Below are positions 1 to 12,206 of a stretch of 64,000 nt of DNA, in pieces. The stretch lies in contig NC_003076.8 in the NCBI RefSeq assembly GCF_000001735.4, positions 26,291,835 to 26,355,834 of the forward strand. Reading direction: 5' to 3'. Both the position numbers and the translations under genes were made by a program. Positions within the stretch are counted from its first letter, which is position 1. The number at the start of each line of letters is the position of its first letter. A model generated the notes under the pieces. The model did no database searches. It saw only the letters and a program-made list of their open reading frames with translations, and was not told the origin of the DNA. This DNA is from Arabidopsis thaliana. Taxonomy: Eukaryota > Streptophyta > Magnoliopsida > Brassicales > Brassicaceae.

Positions 1-537
1 TCTGTGCTAGGTGAAAACAAAAAAAAGAAGAGATTTGGACATTTTAACACACGCTTTGCTCGCACTTCACTTTTTTCACAATCATACTGTTATTTTCCTT
101 CCTCTTATAATGAAAACTTACCGATAAGCAAATTTGTACCAAACGTATGAACGAATGATCTTTCTAGATTAGTCGATTTTACCATACATTAATTAAATTA
201 TTAGGTTCATCTACCCAACTACAAAAAAAGGGAGATAACGTTGGCGTTTTCAAAAAAGAGTGAACACTAATAAAAGTTTTCTAGATTCCTTTTCTCAACT
301 TTTCTTTAAGCTAAAAGACTCCAAACAAACACTTAAGAAAGAAACTGTCACTCAAACTTAAACCTACTTCCCATGTGAATCAAAAGAAAGCAAAAAAAAC
401 CAGCAAATCCGTCCATCTTTAAATAACAATCTCAAACTCTTTAAACGTTACTCAACTTTTTTCTTCTTTTCAAAAACCCATTCTATGAACACAATCTCAC
501 CTCCTTCATCGTGTTTCATACCTCTCTTCCCAACACG
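1..537. other. Upstream region and leader of HSL2
   Basis: AT-rich spacer with no gene visible. A TATA-like TTTAAATAA lies near 419-427, so transcription may begin around 450. An ATG at 485 opens a short frame that overlaps the HSL2 start in another frame (see findings). Confidence 0.5.
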
Positions 538-3500
538 ATGCTCACCAATACTAATCTCTTCTTCTTTCTCTCTTTACTTCTTCTTTCTTGTTTTCTCCAA
601 GTTTCTTCCAATGGAGACGCTGAGATATTGAGTAGAGTTAAAAAGACCCGACTTTTCGACCCCGATGGAAATTTACAAGATTGGGTCATAACCGGAGATA
701 ATCGGAGTCCATGTAATTGGACGGGAATCACATGCCACATCAGAAAAGGTAGCTCCCTCGCCGTCACTACCATTGATCTCTCCGGCTATAATATCTCCGG
801 TGGCTTTCCCTACGGATTCTGTCGTATCCGTACACTCATCAACATCACTCTTTCTCAAAACAATCTCAATGGTACGATTGATTCTGCTCCTCTCTCCCTC
901 TGTTCTAAACTTCAGAATTTGATTCTCAATCAAAACAACTTCTCCGGTAAATTACCGGAATTCTCACCGGAGTTTCGTAAATTACGAGTCCTCGAATTGG
1001 AATCAAACCTCTTCACCGGTGAGATTCCTCAAAGTTACGGGAGACTCACTGCTCTGCAAGTTCTGAATCTTAATGGTAACCCGCTCAGTGGAATCGTTCC
1101 GGCGTTTTTGGGTTATCTGACTGAGTTAACTCGTCTTGATCTCGCTTACATCAGTTTTGATCCTAGTCCGATTCCATCAACCTTGGGGAACTTGTCGAAT
1201 CTGACTGATCTTCGGCTAACTCACTCGAACCTCGTCGGAGAAATTCCTGATTCGATCATGAATCTGGTGTTGTTAGAGAATCTTGATTTAGCTATGAATA
1301 GTCTCACCGGAGAAATACCTGAGAGTATCGGAAGACTCGAATCGGTTTACCAGATTGAGCTCTACGATAACCGGTTATCTGGAAAATTACCGGAGAGTAT
1401 CGGAAATTTAACCGAATTGAGGAATTTTGATGTCTCGCAGAATAATCTAACCGGTGAACTACCGGAAAAGATCGCTGCTCTGCAACTTATCTCTTTCAAT
1501 CTCAATGATAATTTCTTCACCGGAGGATTACCAGATGTCGTAGCTTTGAATCCTAATCTCGTTGAATTCAAAATCTTCAACAACAGTTTCACGGGGACGT
1601 TACCAAGGAATCTCGGGAAATTCTCAGAAATCTCTGAATTCGATGTCTCGACGAACAGATTCTCCGGTGAATTGCCGCCGTATTTGTGCTACAGAAGAAA
1701 ACTTCAGAAGATTATCACCTTCAGCAATCAATTAAGCGGCGAAATTCCGGAATCTTACGGCGATTGTCATTCGCTTAATTACATTCGTATGGCGGATAAC
1801 AAACTCTCCGGCGAAGTTCCGGCTAGGTTTTGGGAACTTCCTCTTACTCGTCTTGAGCTAGCCAACAACAATCAATTACAAGGTTCGATTCCTCCTTCGA
1901 TTTCCAAAGCTCGTCATCTATCTCAGCTTGAAATCTCCGCTAACAACTTCTCCGGTGTGATTCCCGTCAAACTTTGTGATCTCCGTGATCTCAGAGTCAT
2001 CGATCTTAGCCGCAACAGTTTCTTAGGATCAATTCCGTCTTGCATCAACAAATTGAAGAATCTAGAGAGAGTAGAGATGCAGGAGAACATGCTCGACGGC
2101 GAGATTCCGAGTTCAGTGAGTTCGTGCACCGAGTTAACCGAATTAAATCTCTCCAACAACCGTTTACGAGGCGGGATACCACCGGAACTCGGTGATTTAC
2201 CGGTTTTAAACTACCTGGATCTCTCTAACAACCAACTCACCGGTGAGATTCCGGCGGAGCTGTTGAGGCTCAAGCTTAATCAATTCAACGTCTCCGATAA
2301 CAAACTCTATGGTAAGATTCCTTCTGGATTTCAGCAAGATATTTTTCGACCCAGTTTCTTAGGTAACCCGAATCTCTGTGCCCCAAATTTGGATCCGATT
2401 AGACCTTGCCGATCCAAACGGGAAACCCGGTACATTCTCCCAATCTCAATCCTCTGCATCGTTGCACTAACCGGAGCTTTGGTTTGGCTATTCATCAAAA
2501 CCAAACCGTTATTCAAGAGAAAACCGAAACGGACCAACAAAATAACCATCTTCCAGCGGGTCGGGTTCACGGAGGAAGACATATACCCGCAATTAACAGA
2601 AGATAACATAATTGGGTCGGGCGGGTCGGGTTTGGTTTATAGAGTGAAACTCAAATCAGGTCAAACGCTTGCGGTGAAGAAACTCTGGGGAGAAACGGGT
2701 CAAAAAACGGAATCTGAATCTGTTTTTCGATCCGAAGTAGAGACGTTGGGTCGGGTCAGACATGGAAACATCGTGAAACTTCTTATGTGCTGCAACGGCG
2801 AGGAGTTTCGGTTCTTAGTGTACGAGTTCATGGAAAACGGCAGCTTAGGTGACGTTTTGCATTCGGAGAAAGAACATCGTGCCGTTTCTCCACTTGATTG
2901 GACGACACGATTTTCGATCGCGGTTGGTGCTGCTCAAGGACTTTCTTATCTACATCATGACTCTGTTCCGCCTATTGTTCACCGTGACGTCAAAAGCAAT
3001 AATATATTGTTGGACCATGAGATGAAGCCACGTGTCGCCGATTTCGGTTTAGCTAAACCGTTGAAGAGAGAAGACAATGATGGTGTCTCCGATGTTTCAA
3101 TGTCTTGTGTTGCTGGATCCTACGGCTACATTGCTCCGGGTTCGAATTCTTAGCTCTACAATATCAAATCGTTAAAACCCTATACGCAAGCGTTTTAGTA
3201 ACATTACTGTTCTTCTGTGGATGCAGAATATGGTTATACGTCAAAAGTGAATGAGAAGAGCGATGTCTATAGCTTCGGGGTGGTTTTACTCGAACTGATT
3301 ACGGGAAAAAGACCGAACGATTCGTCTTTTGGGGAGAATAAGGACATTGTTAAGTTTGCAATGGAAGCAGCTTTGTGTTACCCTTCTCCATCAGCAGAAG
3401 ACGGAGCCATGAATCAAGATTCACTTGGAAACTATCGAGATCTTAGCAAGCTTGTTGATCCAAAGATGAAACTTTCGACGAGAGAGTATGAAGAGATAGA

Positions 3501-3606
3501 GAAAGTTCTTGACGTTGCATTGCTCTGTACGTCGTCTTTTCCTATCAACAGGCCGACCATGAGGAAAGTAGTAGAGTTGCTTAAAGAGAAGAAATCACTA
3601 GAGTGA
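538..3606 (+). CDS. HSL2: HAESA-like 2, leucine-rich repeat receptor-like kinase
   Basis: Exons 538-3139 and 3227-3606 give 993 aa, the length I recall for HSL2. The start is the ATG at 538; the open frame extends upstream but without another ATG. Visible parts: signal peptide (about 1-25), extracellular LRRs of the NxLxGxIPxxxxxL type (about 70-600), a transmembrane helix near 640-660, and an intracellular kinase domain (about 690-980) with Gly-rich loop GSGGSG, Lys714 in AVKK, HRD at 815-817 and DFG near 835, so it looks catalytically competent. The intron falls inside the APE motif of the activation segment (CCG G|AA). Known: HSL2 acts with HAESA at the plasma membrane as receptor for the IDA peptide and controls floral organ abscission and lateral root emergence. 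Inference: unaltered and functional here. Confidence 0.96.
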
Positions 3607-4514
3607 TATTAATCCTAGGCTTTTAATTATTAGGCTTCTATAATGTACAAAATCCGACTAGGATTGTTACTCATTATTATAGCCATAGGTTGGACTTTGC
3701 TTTAAAGTTTGGGTTTTTAGAAATTAAACTACTTAAAGTTTGAACCAAAAAAAAACAAAGGAAAACTACCTGAAAACTTTTGTTTTCTTGCTTCACAAGA
3801 CTCTACAGACTTCAAATTTCATATATAAAAGGATAATTCAAATGGTTCCGGATGAAAATTTCCTTTTGTTGATGTTTTCAGTATAGTTATAGTCTCTTAC
3901 TTAGTAAGTTAGGTTTATGGTTTTTATTTAATTATCAAATTCGTCACAACTTTGCTTTCTTAGATCCAAAAATTCGTCTAGCTATAGTTCAAATTGGTTA
4001 AAGCTGCTGATTCTCAGAGTTTTTTTCTAAATTCCTATGTCAGGATTAGGAAATAGCTTCAAGTAGTAGTTTTTGTTCGTCTGGCATGTAATTTCTGATT
4101 GAATTGTTATTTGTTGGTATGTTGTAGATCAAAGCGGATAAGGTGTATTCGATATGTAGACGAACTTTCACGGTTTTTAATTGGCGATATGGAGACTCTA
4201 TTTTCACCTTTTTAGTGGACCAGGTTAGACAAATATACAAGAGCCTCTTAAAGAAAAAAATAAAAATAGTATTGGGCAACTTATAGGCCCATTATGTATA
4301 TTAACAGGCCAGTTTCTCATAGGCTTTTGATACTTTCATGGACTCGAAAATTTAGGGTTTCAGAGACGACCACGTTACCACCGTCATGAAACCGCCAGTG
4401 ACCGTAACATATTCACCTCTCGCATCTTCTTCTTCTTCACGGAGAAGCAATCGAAGAGAATCAATCAACTAGACAAAAATCGGAAGAAGAAACACAAACC
4501 GAGGTTTTAGAAAC
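3607..4514. other. Spacer HSL2-NFS1 with site II promoter element
   Basis: HSL2 3' UTR, then the NFS1 promoter. TAGGCCCATTATG at about 4284-4296 is a site II (TCP-type) element, common upstream of genes for mitochondrial proteins. A 28-codon upstream frame (4386-4472) may lie in the NFS1 leader. A weak poly(A) cassette, GAACC followed by nine A, lies at 3742-3755 with AAACTAC on both sides. Confidence 0.5.
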
Positions 4515-5876
4515 ATGGCGTCTAAGGTAATCTCTGCCACAATCCGCAGAACCCTAACCAAACCACACGGCACTTTTTCCCGGTGTCGCTACTTATCAAC
4601 CGCCGCTGCTGCGACGGAGGTGAATTACGAGGATGAATCGATTATGATGAAAGGAGTTCGAATTTCAGGTAGACCTCTTTACTTAGATATGCAAGCGACG
4701 ACTCCGATTGATCCTAGAGTATTCGATGCGATGAATGCTTCACAGATCCATGAGTATGGGAATCCTCACTCGCGAACGCATCTCTACGGCTGGGAAGCTG
4801 AGAACGCCGTCGAGAACGCACGAAACCAGGTCGCGAAACTGATCGAAGCTTCACCGAAGGAGATCGTATTCGTGTCCGGTGCAACGGAGGCGAACAATAT
4901 GGCGGTGAAAGGAGTGATGCACTTTTACAAGGACACGAAGAAACATGTGATAACTACACAGACTGAGCATAAGTGTGTGCTTGATTCGTGTAGGCATTTG
5001 CAGCAAGAAGGATTTGAGGTAACTTATTTACCTGTGAAAACTGATGGATTGGTTGATTTAGAGATGTTGAGAGAAGCTATTAGGCCAGACACAGGGCTAG
5101 TTTCTATTATGGCTGTGAACAATGAGATTGGTGTGGTTCAACCTATGGAGGAGATTGGTATGATTTGCAAAGAGCATAATGTTCCGTTTCATACTGATGC
5201 TGCTCAAGCTATTGGGAAGATACCTGTTGATGTTAAGAAGTGGAATGTTGCTTTGATGTCTATGAGTGCTCACAAGATCTATGGACCGAAAGGTGTTGGT
5301 GCTTTGTATGTGAGGAGGAGGCCGAGAATCAGGCTTGAGCCGTTGATGAATGGTGGAGGTCAGGAGAGGGGATTGCGTAGTGGTACGGGGGCTACGCAGC
5401 AGATTGTTGGGTTCGGGGCTGCTTGTGAGTTGGCTATGAAGGAGATGGAGTATGATGAGAAGTGGATTAAGGGGTTACAGGAGAGGTTGCTGAATGGGGT
5501 TAGAGAGAAGCTTGATGGTGTTGTGGTGAATGGTTCAATGGATAGTCGATATGTAGGGAATTTGAATTTGTCGTTTGCTTATGTTGAAGGAGAGAGTTTG
5601 TTGATGGGATTGAAGGAAGTTGCAGTGTCTAGTGGAAGTGCTTGTACTAGTGCGAGTTTGGAGCCTTCTTATGTGTTGAGAGCTTTGGGTGTGGATGAAG
5701 ACATGGCTCACACTTCGATTAGGTTTGGGATTGGTAGGTTTACCACGAAGGAAGAGATTGATAAAGCGGTCGAGCTTACGGTTAAACAAGTTGAGAAGTT
5801 GAGGGAAATGAGCCCGCTTTATGAAATGGTTAAAGAAGGTATCGATATCAAGAACATTCAATGGTCTCAACACTGA
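4515..5876 (+). CDS. NFS1: Mitochondrial cysteine desulfurase
   Basis: A single exon encodes 453 aa. It is a PLP-dependent class V aminotransferase-fold enzyme that takes sulfur from cysteine, leaving alanine, and supplies it as a persulfide for mitochondrial iron-sulfur cluster assembly with ISD11, frataxin and the ISU scaffold. Residues 1-35 are rich in Arg, Ser and Ala and lack acidic residues, as in a mitochondrial presequence. The PLP lysine is Lys254 in [10 protein letters not shown] and the persulfide cysteine is Cys377 in [12 protein letters not shown] at 150-153 is also conserved. The long unspliced frame and uninterrupted family alignment support this start. The intronless structure agrees with the known Arabidopsis gene. 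Confidence 0.97.
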   Translation: MASKVISATIRRTLTKPHGTFSRCRYLSTAAAATEVNYEDESIMMKGVRISGRPLYLDMQATTPIDPRVFDAMNASQIHEYGNPHSRTHLYGWEAENAVENARNQVAKLIEASPKEIVFVSGATEANNMAVKGVMHFYKDTKKHVITTQTEHKCVLDSCRHLQQEGFEVTYLPVKTDGLVDLEMLREAIRPDTGLVSIMAVNNEIGVVQPMEEIGMICKEHNVPFHTDAAQAIGKIPVDVKKWNVALMSMSAHKIYGPKGVGALYVRRRPRIRLEPLMNGGGQERGLRSGTGATQQIVGFGAACELAMKEMEYDEKWIKGLQERLLNGVREKLDGVVVNGSMDSRYVGNLNLSFAYVEGESLLMGLKEVAVSSGSACTSASLEPSYVLRALGVDEDMAHTSIRFGIGRFTTKEEIDKAVELTVKQVEKLREMSPLYEMVKEGIDIKNIQWSQH

Positions 5877-7245
5877 TTCAACAGTTCCACTCAAACTGTG
5901 CGGGACAAGAGGGAATCTCCAGTCTGTGGTCAGCCGGGGTATATGAGAGCCATACTGAGATGTGAGTATGAACGATGATATGATCCTGTGTTCTTACTAT
6001 GTTCTGTTGGTAAGTTATCTATCTATATTGCTTTCTAGAGAGAATTGCATGTGAGAGTTTCTTGTGTGGTTTTGTAATAAAACAGAAACAAAGGTTCATT
6101 TCTGGTTAGATTGTGATATCCTTTGAAATTGAATGATTAATTTTTAGGTGTTGTGAGCTTAGCTTTTTTAGCTACGGTAATGGTGAAGTTTGTTTTGTTT
6201 TTCTTCTTATTTATGAAAATAAAATACAATTTTATGTGAATATTTTTTTTATTCCTCTTTTCTCACTCTCTAAAAATGTCGGCGAGTCTCACTAAGATGT
6301 TGAAGTAACAAAACATGAAATGAGAAATGAAATTAATGTTCTTACCTTCATGTTAAGTTGAAGTAGATCATAATTATCCCATGTGATTTGGTACCAAAGT
6401 TTTTTTTTTCAGATCTACGTACACTCGAGTCGACCTTTGCTATGAACTCAAATATGATCCAATAAAATTTTATATTCTTCTGTGTTTTTTTTTTTTGTAT
6501 TCAAATTTGGATAGAAACAAGTATTTAGTAGGTCGTAGGTGCCATAGGTGGCCCTTGGGAAACATCCAATGGATACAAACCTCATATTATAAATTCTCTA
6601 TGCCAAAATAATTAGGACCATAGGTTATGTTATGTACCTCAACCATCCTTTGATTGAGACATTAAATTCCTTCACGTTTGTAAACCACACTTTCGTATAC
6701 ATTTTCTTCCCTAACACTTCTTGGCACTGTTTCTTTTATTAATTTGATTTTTGAAACATATGTCAAAAGAAAAGAAAAGAATCGAAACATTTAATTAATT
6801 AATGTTTGTAATTGCACGTTGTACATTCATTACTTTTATAAAGAGACTGATCAAATGATGATTGATAATCCTTTTAGTGTATATTAGGCGTGTCAATGGT
6901 GTATATATTATATAGTGTCTATATGTCATAAGAAACGTCATAAATTTTATCAAAGGAACAACAATTTAAGTCTGATTAATCTATAATTCTCATCCTTACA
7001 TTTTCATTGGCATCAAATTTAGGTAATTTTTAGAATATAGCTTAATAAATGAGTAGGCCAAGAGGACGGCTCGCAATTAGCTGTGTGGAAAGCTAAACGA
7101 TGTCTCCTACCGTCCACGTCAGCGTCTTAAATCCTCAAATCCCATTGGCAACAAAAAAAACATTGTGTATATAAATACATGCATACTTATCACTCTCTAC
7201 TCACTTTTACAACTAACTCATAAGTAAAACACAGACAGTTTTTAG
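5877..7245. other. Spacer NFS1-XTH6
   Basis: NFS1 3' UTR followed by AT-rich DNA with several T-runs (about 6241, 6400, 6485). No protein-like frame or RNA gene was recognised. The right end is the XTH6 promoter. Confidence 0.5.
7168..7177 (+). promoter_or_regulatory. TATA box of XTH6
   Basis: TATATAAATA lies 69 bases before the XTH6 ATG, a usual plant distance from TATA box to start codon for a short leader. Confidence 0.6.
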
Positions 7246-8456
7246 ATGGCTAAGATATATTCCCCTTCTTTTCCCGGTACTCTCTGTCTTTGCATTTTTA
7301 CTCTCTTGACGCTAATGTTCATTCGGGTTTCCGCTCGACCCGCGACATTCGTCGAGGATTTCAAAGCCGCCTGGTCGGAATCTCACATCCGTCAAATGGA
7401 AGACGGAAAAGCTATCCAGCTCGTCCTTGATCAGAGCACTGGTACACCAACGCCACAGTTATATTTTTAAACGGAAACATTTTGAAATTAATGGTGTTTT
7501 TATGTAATATACTCTCACTGTACATGTTCATATTTGTCTTTTAAAGGATGTGGATTTGCTTCCAAAAGAAAATATCTATTCGGACGAGTGAGCATGAAGA
7601 TCAAACTCATTCCCGGAGACTCTGCCGGTACGGTCACCGCTTTCTACGTAAGTCTATCATTTTACTCCACTAGTTTTGAAATTTTACACATTCACACAAT
7701 AAAAAATAACATTTTCTTGAAACACTAACGGTCAAATCATTGATATGTCTATAGATGAACTCCGATACGGCCACGGTGAGAGACGAGCTAGATTTTGAGT
7801 TCTTGGGAAACAGAAGTGGTCAACCTTACTCAGTGCAAACAAACATATTTGCTCATGGCAAAGGAGATAGAGAACAAAGAGTTAATCTTTGGTTCGACCC
7901 ATCTATGGATTACCACACTTACACTATCTTATGGTCACACAAACACATTGTGTAAGCTTTTCTCTAATTGTACTTTCAACTAGAATCAACATTTACTGTT
8001 TCAAAACAAAAAATCACCATTTACTGTTTAAAAAAACCTTAGTTTAACGTGGGGTTGTTTTGGTTACTCAGTTTTTACGTAGACGATGTGCCAATAAGAG
8101 AATACAAAAACAACGAAGCCAAGAACATAGCTTACCCAACATCACAACCTATGGGAGTATACTCAACATTATGGGAAGCAGATGACTGGGCAACACGTGG
8201 TGGATTAGAGAAAATTGATTGGAGCAAAGCTCCATTTTATGCTTATTACAAAGATTTCGACATCGAAGGTTGTCCTGTTCCTGGACCAACCTTTTGTCCA
8301 TCGAACCCTCATAATTGGTGGGAAGGTTATGCCTATCAGTCTCTTAACGCCGTTGAAGCTCGACGTTACCGGTGGGTTAGAGTAAACCATATGGTTTATG
8401 ATTATTGTACTGACCGGTCTAGGTTTCCTGTCCCACCACCCGAGTGTCGTGCTTGA
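7246..8456 (+). CDS. XTH6: Xyloglucan endotransglucosylase/hydrolase 6
   Basis: Exons 7246-7441, 7547-7647, 7755-7951 and 8072-8456 join to 292 aa. The enzyme cuts and religates xyloglucan in the primary cell wall and belongs to glycoside hydrolase family 16. A signal peptide covers about residues 1-30 (hydrophobic [14 protein letters not shown]). The catalytic motif DELDFEFLG at 109-117 has nucleophile Glu110 and acid/base Glu114; NRS directly after it is the usual N-glycosylation site of the family. Leu at the third motif position in place of Ile is a tolerated variant. The C-terminal extension has the cysteines typical of XTHs (YCTD near the end and CPVPG). Introns retain canonical GT..AG borders. 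Confidence 0.96.
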
Positions 8457-9867
8457 AAATAATTGCATACGTACGTTGCAATGATCATGTTTCGTCTTGT
8501 ACGAGATTTTATATATAAATTGTGGGAAAATGTGGATTGTATTGTCCTCTTACGCAATTGTGCAGACGTACGTGAGTGTGTATAGATATAATTGTGATTT
8601 GTGGTTATTTGAAATTTTTATAAACATAGATGAATTCTGTGAAGACAATTTATTATGTGACTGTGACCTTATGGCTAGGCATTGATTGTTTCGAACACAT
8701 AACTTTTTTTTCATTACCAAGCAAATTCCGAATCTAAATTTAGTCATCTTTCCCACGATGATAGTTTAAACTCGTAACCTTGAGACACATGTTCTTTAGA
8801 AGATCATTAGTACACGCATAGAGTTAGAAATGTTGGATTACAAATTCCAAATTGTAAACAAAAGATTTGATAAACCACTAAAATTTTGTAATCTTAACAT
8901 AAAAATAACCACAAACACAAAATAAAATATAATCGAAGCGTATAAGATGTTACAAGGATTTGTTGCACGAAGAGGATATTATTGGTTTGGCTATATGGTC
9001 CCATTGCCAACAAAGGCGTCAGATTTGCATTAAACCTTAGAAGGAAAATGTCTTATCAAGTTCAGAGCTTGTTGAAATAATGTGGAACTCATTAAGAAAT
9101 GCCAAGAAAACTTGAAATCAATGGGTTGATGTTGTACATATCTAATTTTCAACTTCAGAATCGAACTAGTTCTCATTTAGTTTTGCCCTGATAAGTATTT
9201 CTCCCTTTTCACATTATTTTATGTTCTTGTTGAATGCATACTATAACACTAATCAGAAATATTAACAAGATGACATGATATATATAGCATGTAACCAATA
9301 AGTAAATTTACTAGTGGCCAAATTCACATAAACTCAGTGGATATATCATATACTTGTTTTTAATAGTGAAAACTCACCTAAAATTTGCAACCCCAAAAAA
9401 ATTCACCTTAGTTAGTTTTTTGCTTAGTAAATTTGTTTAAATTATAGCATTCAAATACTTTTGAGGTCTTAAACATAGAGTCATAGATTGGTTAAGCCAC
9501 CGACAGTACTATTACAGCTGGAGAGAAAGGATGTATCCATGGAGAAAAAGGCAAACAATAGCATTCAAATACTCTTTTTCAAAATTACTAAGTAAAAGAG
9601 TTATTGCTTGAAACTCCACATTGATTGTGATTGATAGATCAGCTTTGGGGAATTGAGTGGCCACAAAAGAAAAAAACAAGGTACATTCACATCTCTTATT
9701 TGAAAGCTACATGAGTCTTATCTTAAACGTACAGAAGAAAAATAGTAAAAAGGAACTTTTGTCCTCACTTACTACTACTACTCATTACTGTACTAACTCT
9801 TCTCTTTGTATCACGTTTCATTACAACATTCAGATATCAGCTAATTAGGATGATGGTTTGTCTAACT
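8457..9867. other. Spacer between convergent XTH6 and FANCL
   Basis: 3' flanks of two converging genes, with no coding signal. It contains a 16 bp direct repeat (9444-9459 and 9558-9573) inside a possible MITE-like structure with imperfect inverted ends (9423-9592; see findings). Confidence 0.45.
9423..9592. repeat. Possible small inverted-terminal-repeat element
   Basis: The ends CTTAGTAAATTTG (9423-9435) and CAAAATTACTAAG (9580-9592) are inverted copies with one mismatch. ATAGCATTCAAATACT occurs twice inside. No clear target-site duplication is visible, so this may be chance in AT-rich DNA. Confidence 0.25.
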
Positions 9868-11588
9868 CTATTTGTTGCTGGTTTTGACTGCAACTGGGTC
9901 TGAACAATAAGGGCAGTTCCCAAACAGAACATCAAATGACCTGCAAGAAATTGGATCATAATTGAGCTTTAGAGCACAAGGATTGTGTGTGTTTGGATAT
10001 GAGAGCGTGAGAGATTAAGGTTTCCACTTACTGTCTTGTTGTTGTGATAGACCTTAACCAGTCTGTGAGGCAGAGGCTATGGAAAGACTTGTTGCAACTG
10101 ATGTTTTCACATGTGTAATCTGTTCGTGTCCCACTTCTAGCTCCGAGCTCCTCATCTTAGATTAAAGTAAATGAGAAGTTAGCGAACCATCAAAGCAAAT
10201 TACTATTCTGAAGCATTGCTTTTTCGGTTTAAGAAATCACCGGTGGGTAGAAACTGCGCATAGCAAATCCCACATTCAACTTGTTGTTGATCGTCTTCCA
10301 CTTGGAGACCTAGAGGCTTTGGAAGCTCAGTACCTAGAATACATTCAAGGTTCTCAGGAAATGATCTTTCATTTGACCTGTATGATTATCATTAACCCGT
10401 CATTCCTGCTTTCAACAATCCATATAACTCCATGCTATATAACCAACCTCTCGAAAGAGATTTAAAATGGGAGAGTAGAGACAAAATAATTTTACCATCT
10501 TTTGCAATTTCTTCTCCATAACATATGCAAGTTGTTCATATGCGTAGCTGAAGGCACAGGACCAATAAACCGGGACCTGTCTAAGCACTTATAACTATTA
10601 AAAAATGTCGACAAGTAGGTTATTGAGAGTGTGTGTTTGTCTAGAAACATACTCTGGTAGGGATTTAGGGTCTTTGAAGTCGATATGAACAATGATGATA
10701 CAATCATTCCCTGAGAAAAAAATGAACCAAGTAGAGATAGATAAAAGTGAATTTCGTCAAGACAGAAATAAAAGAGTATGGAGACAAATGGAATTGAGGT
10801 AAAGGTATTAAACCAGCATCAATCCGGCGAATAGCAGAGGCACGAGCTGGTTGCTTGACATCAACAACACATAGAGATTTATCGATATTGTCCAAGACAG
10901 ACCAAAATTCTTGAAGATAGTCCAAATGCTGTTAACAACAAAAACAAGCTGATTAGTGATTACAAAGAGAGAATGTAGCAAAGTCTTAGATCTACCTTTT
11001 GGAATTGGTGCATTACATCCTTCAATCTTGAACTTGTTGACCATTCTAGTGTAAACATATATGGCACATCCTACATCGAAGCAAAAGTTAATTCGCTACG
11101 GAGAATGAAAAAAGCTTAAGGATTTGACATTAACAAACCGCAGAAACAGAAGGTGGTGAATTAGGATAGTCTCTGTTCAGTTGAATTTCTAAGTTGTGAG
11201 CTCTTCCCTTCTTATCTCTGTACATAATCATGATGATGGCACAAAGCTAACATGTCACATGAAGATGGAGCTACATAGGTTGCAAAGTACTAATCACATT
11301 AAGTAAGATTTTGAAGACAACCCTAAAATTATGGAACTTACAGAATGTGAAAGCTAAAAAACGTTAAATCTCCACCTAATCTCCTTATTGGTTCCCATCC
11401 AATTTCTTCTATCTAAGAAACCAATACAACAATGGTTCGTTGAATATGTGAGAGCACTCGATTTCAGAAGAAGGGAAGGGATCGATGGTTAACCAAACCT
11501 CCGAGTAAACTTTCCGGTAAAACGAAGAAGACTTGGCTAATTCCTCGCATCTTTCACGGCCTACACATTCTCCAGAAACATTCATCAT
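9868..11588 (-). CDS. FANCL: FANCL, Fanconi anaemia E3 ubiquitin ligase homologue
   Basis: Ten exons on the complement: 11588-11499, 11412-11342, 11217-11139, 11070-10996, 10928-10814, 10710-10653, 10576-10496, 10377-10241, 10155-10032, 9940-9868. Together they encode 300 aa in one frame. The N-terminal and central part matches the double-RWD region of animal FANCL (EIGWEPI, LQEFWSVLDNID, ARASAIRRIDAG). The C-terminal zinc domain has CGIC, CENISCNKSFHSLC and CPYC, with the DWLR that follows in animal FANCL. Known: FANCL monoubiquitinates FANCD2 in DNA crosslink repair and meiotic recombination. An in-frame TAG directly precedes the first ATG, so the start is firm unless an upstream exon exists; the animal N-terminal ELF domain is therefore missing. 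It is divergent from the OGDH E1 gene. Confidence 0.9.
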
Positions 11589-12164
11589 CTACGCAGATCA
11601 TCTTCAACCTCTGAAACTTTCTGCATCTCGAGTAATCCGAGTGCTATGTTTTGGGCCGATAAGCCCAATATTTGATGAATCTTATTATGGCGCAGTTAAT
11701 AATTAGGAACAAGTATTTGAGTGAGGACTTCGAGTGTTACGTTGGGCCTAAAAGCCCAATATTTAATGAATCTTATTGAGGCCCAGTTTATATAAGTATT
11801 AAAATAACAGGTATATAGTTATCCTTGTAGCCAAACATGGATTTTTCAAGGCGGTGCACTTTCTTACTTTTCTTTCCTTCTTTCTCTGTCTCCTAGAAGC
11901 CACTTCACTGGGATCGTCTCCATCTTTGATCCAGGTTCGTCTTCTTCGTGAATCTTCCTGCTTAATTTTTTTTTTCAGTTACTACTTTTTTTTGGTTATT
12001 GTTAATTTTCTCTGATGGAAATTCTCCGAAATTGAAAGTTGTTAAAGCCAAAATATTTGGGAATTCAAAAACATTTCGATGATCTGAATGAGGTCAGATC
12101 GCTGAGAAAATATGGGATTATAGGTTATTTTCGTTTTAAATTTTCTATGTTTTGTATGTTTGCA

Positions 12165-12206
<42 letters not shown>

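Noticed and set aside
511-537. Nine-residue extension of HSL2
   Set aside because: It would start at GTG; the ATG at 538 gives the expected 993 aa and signal peptide.
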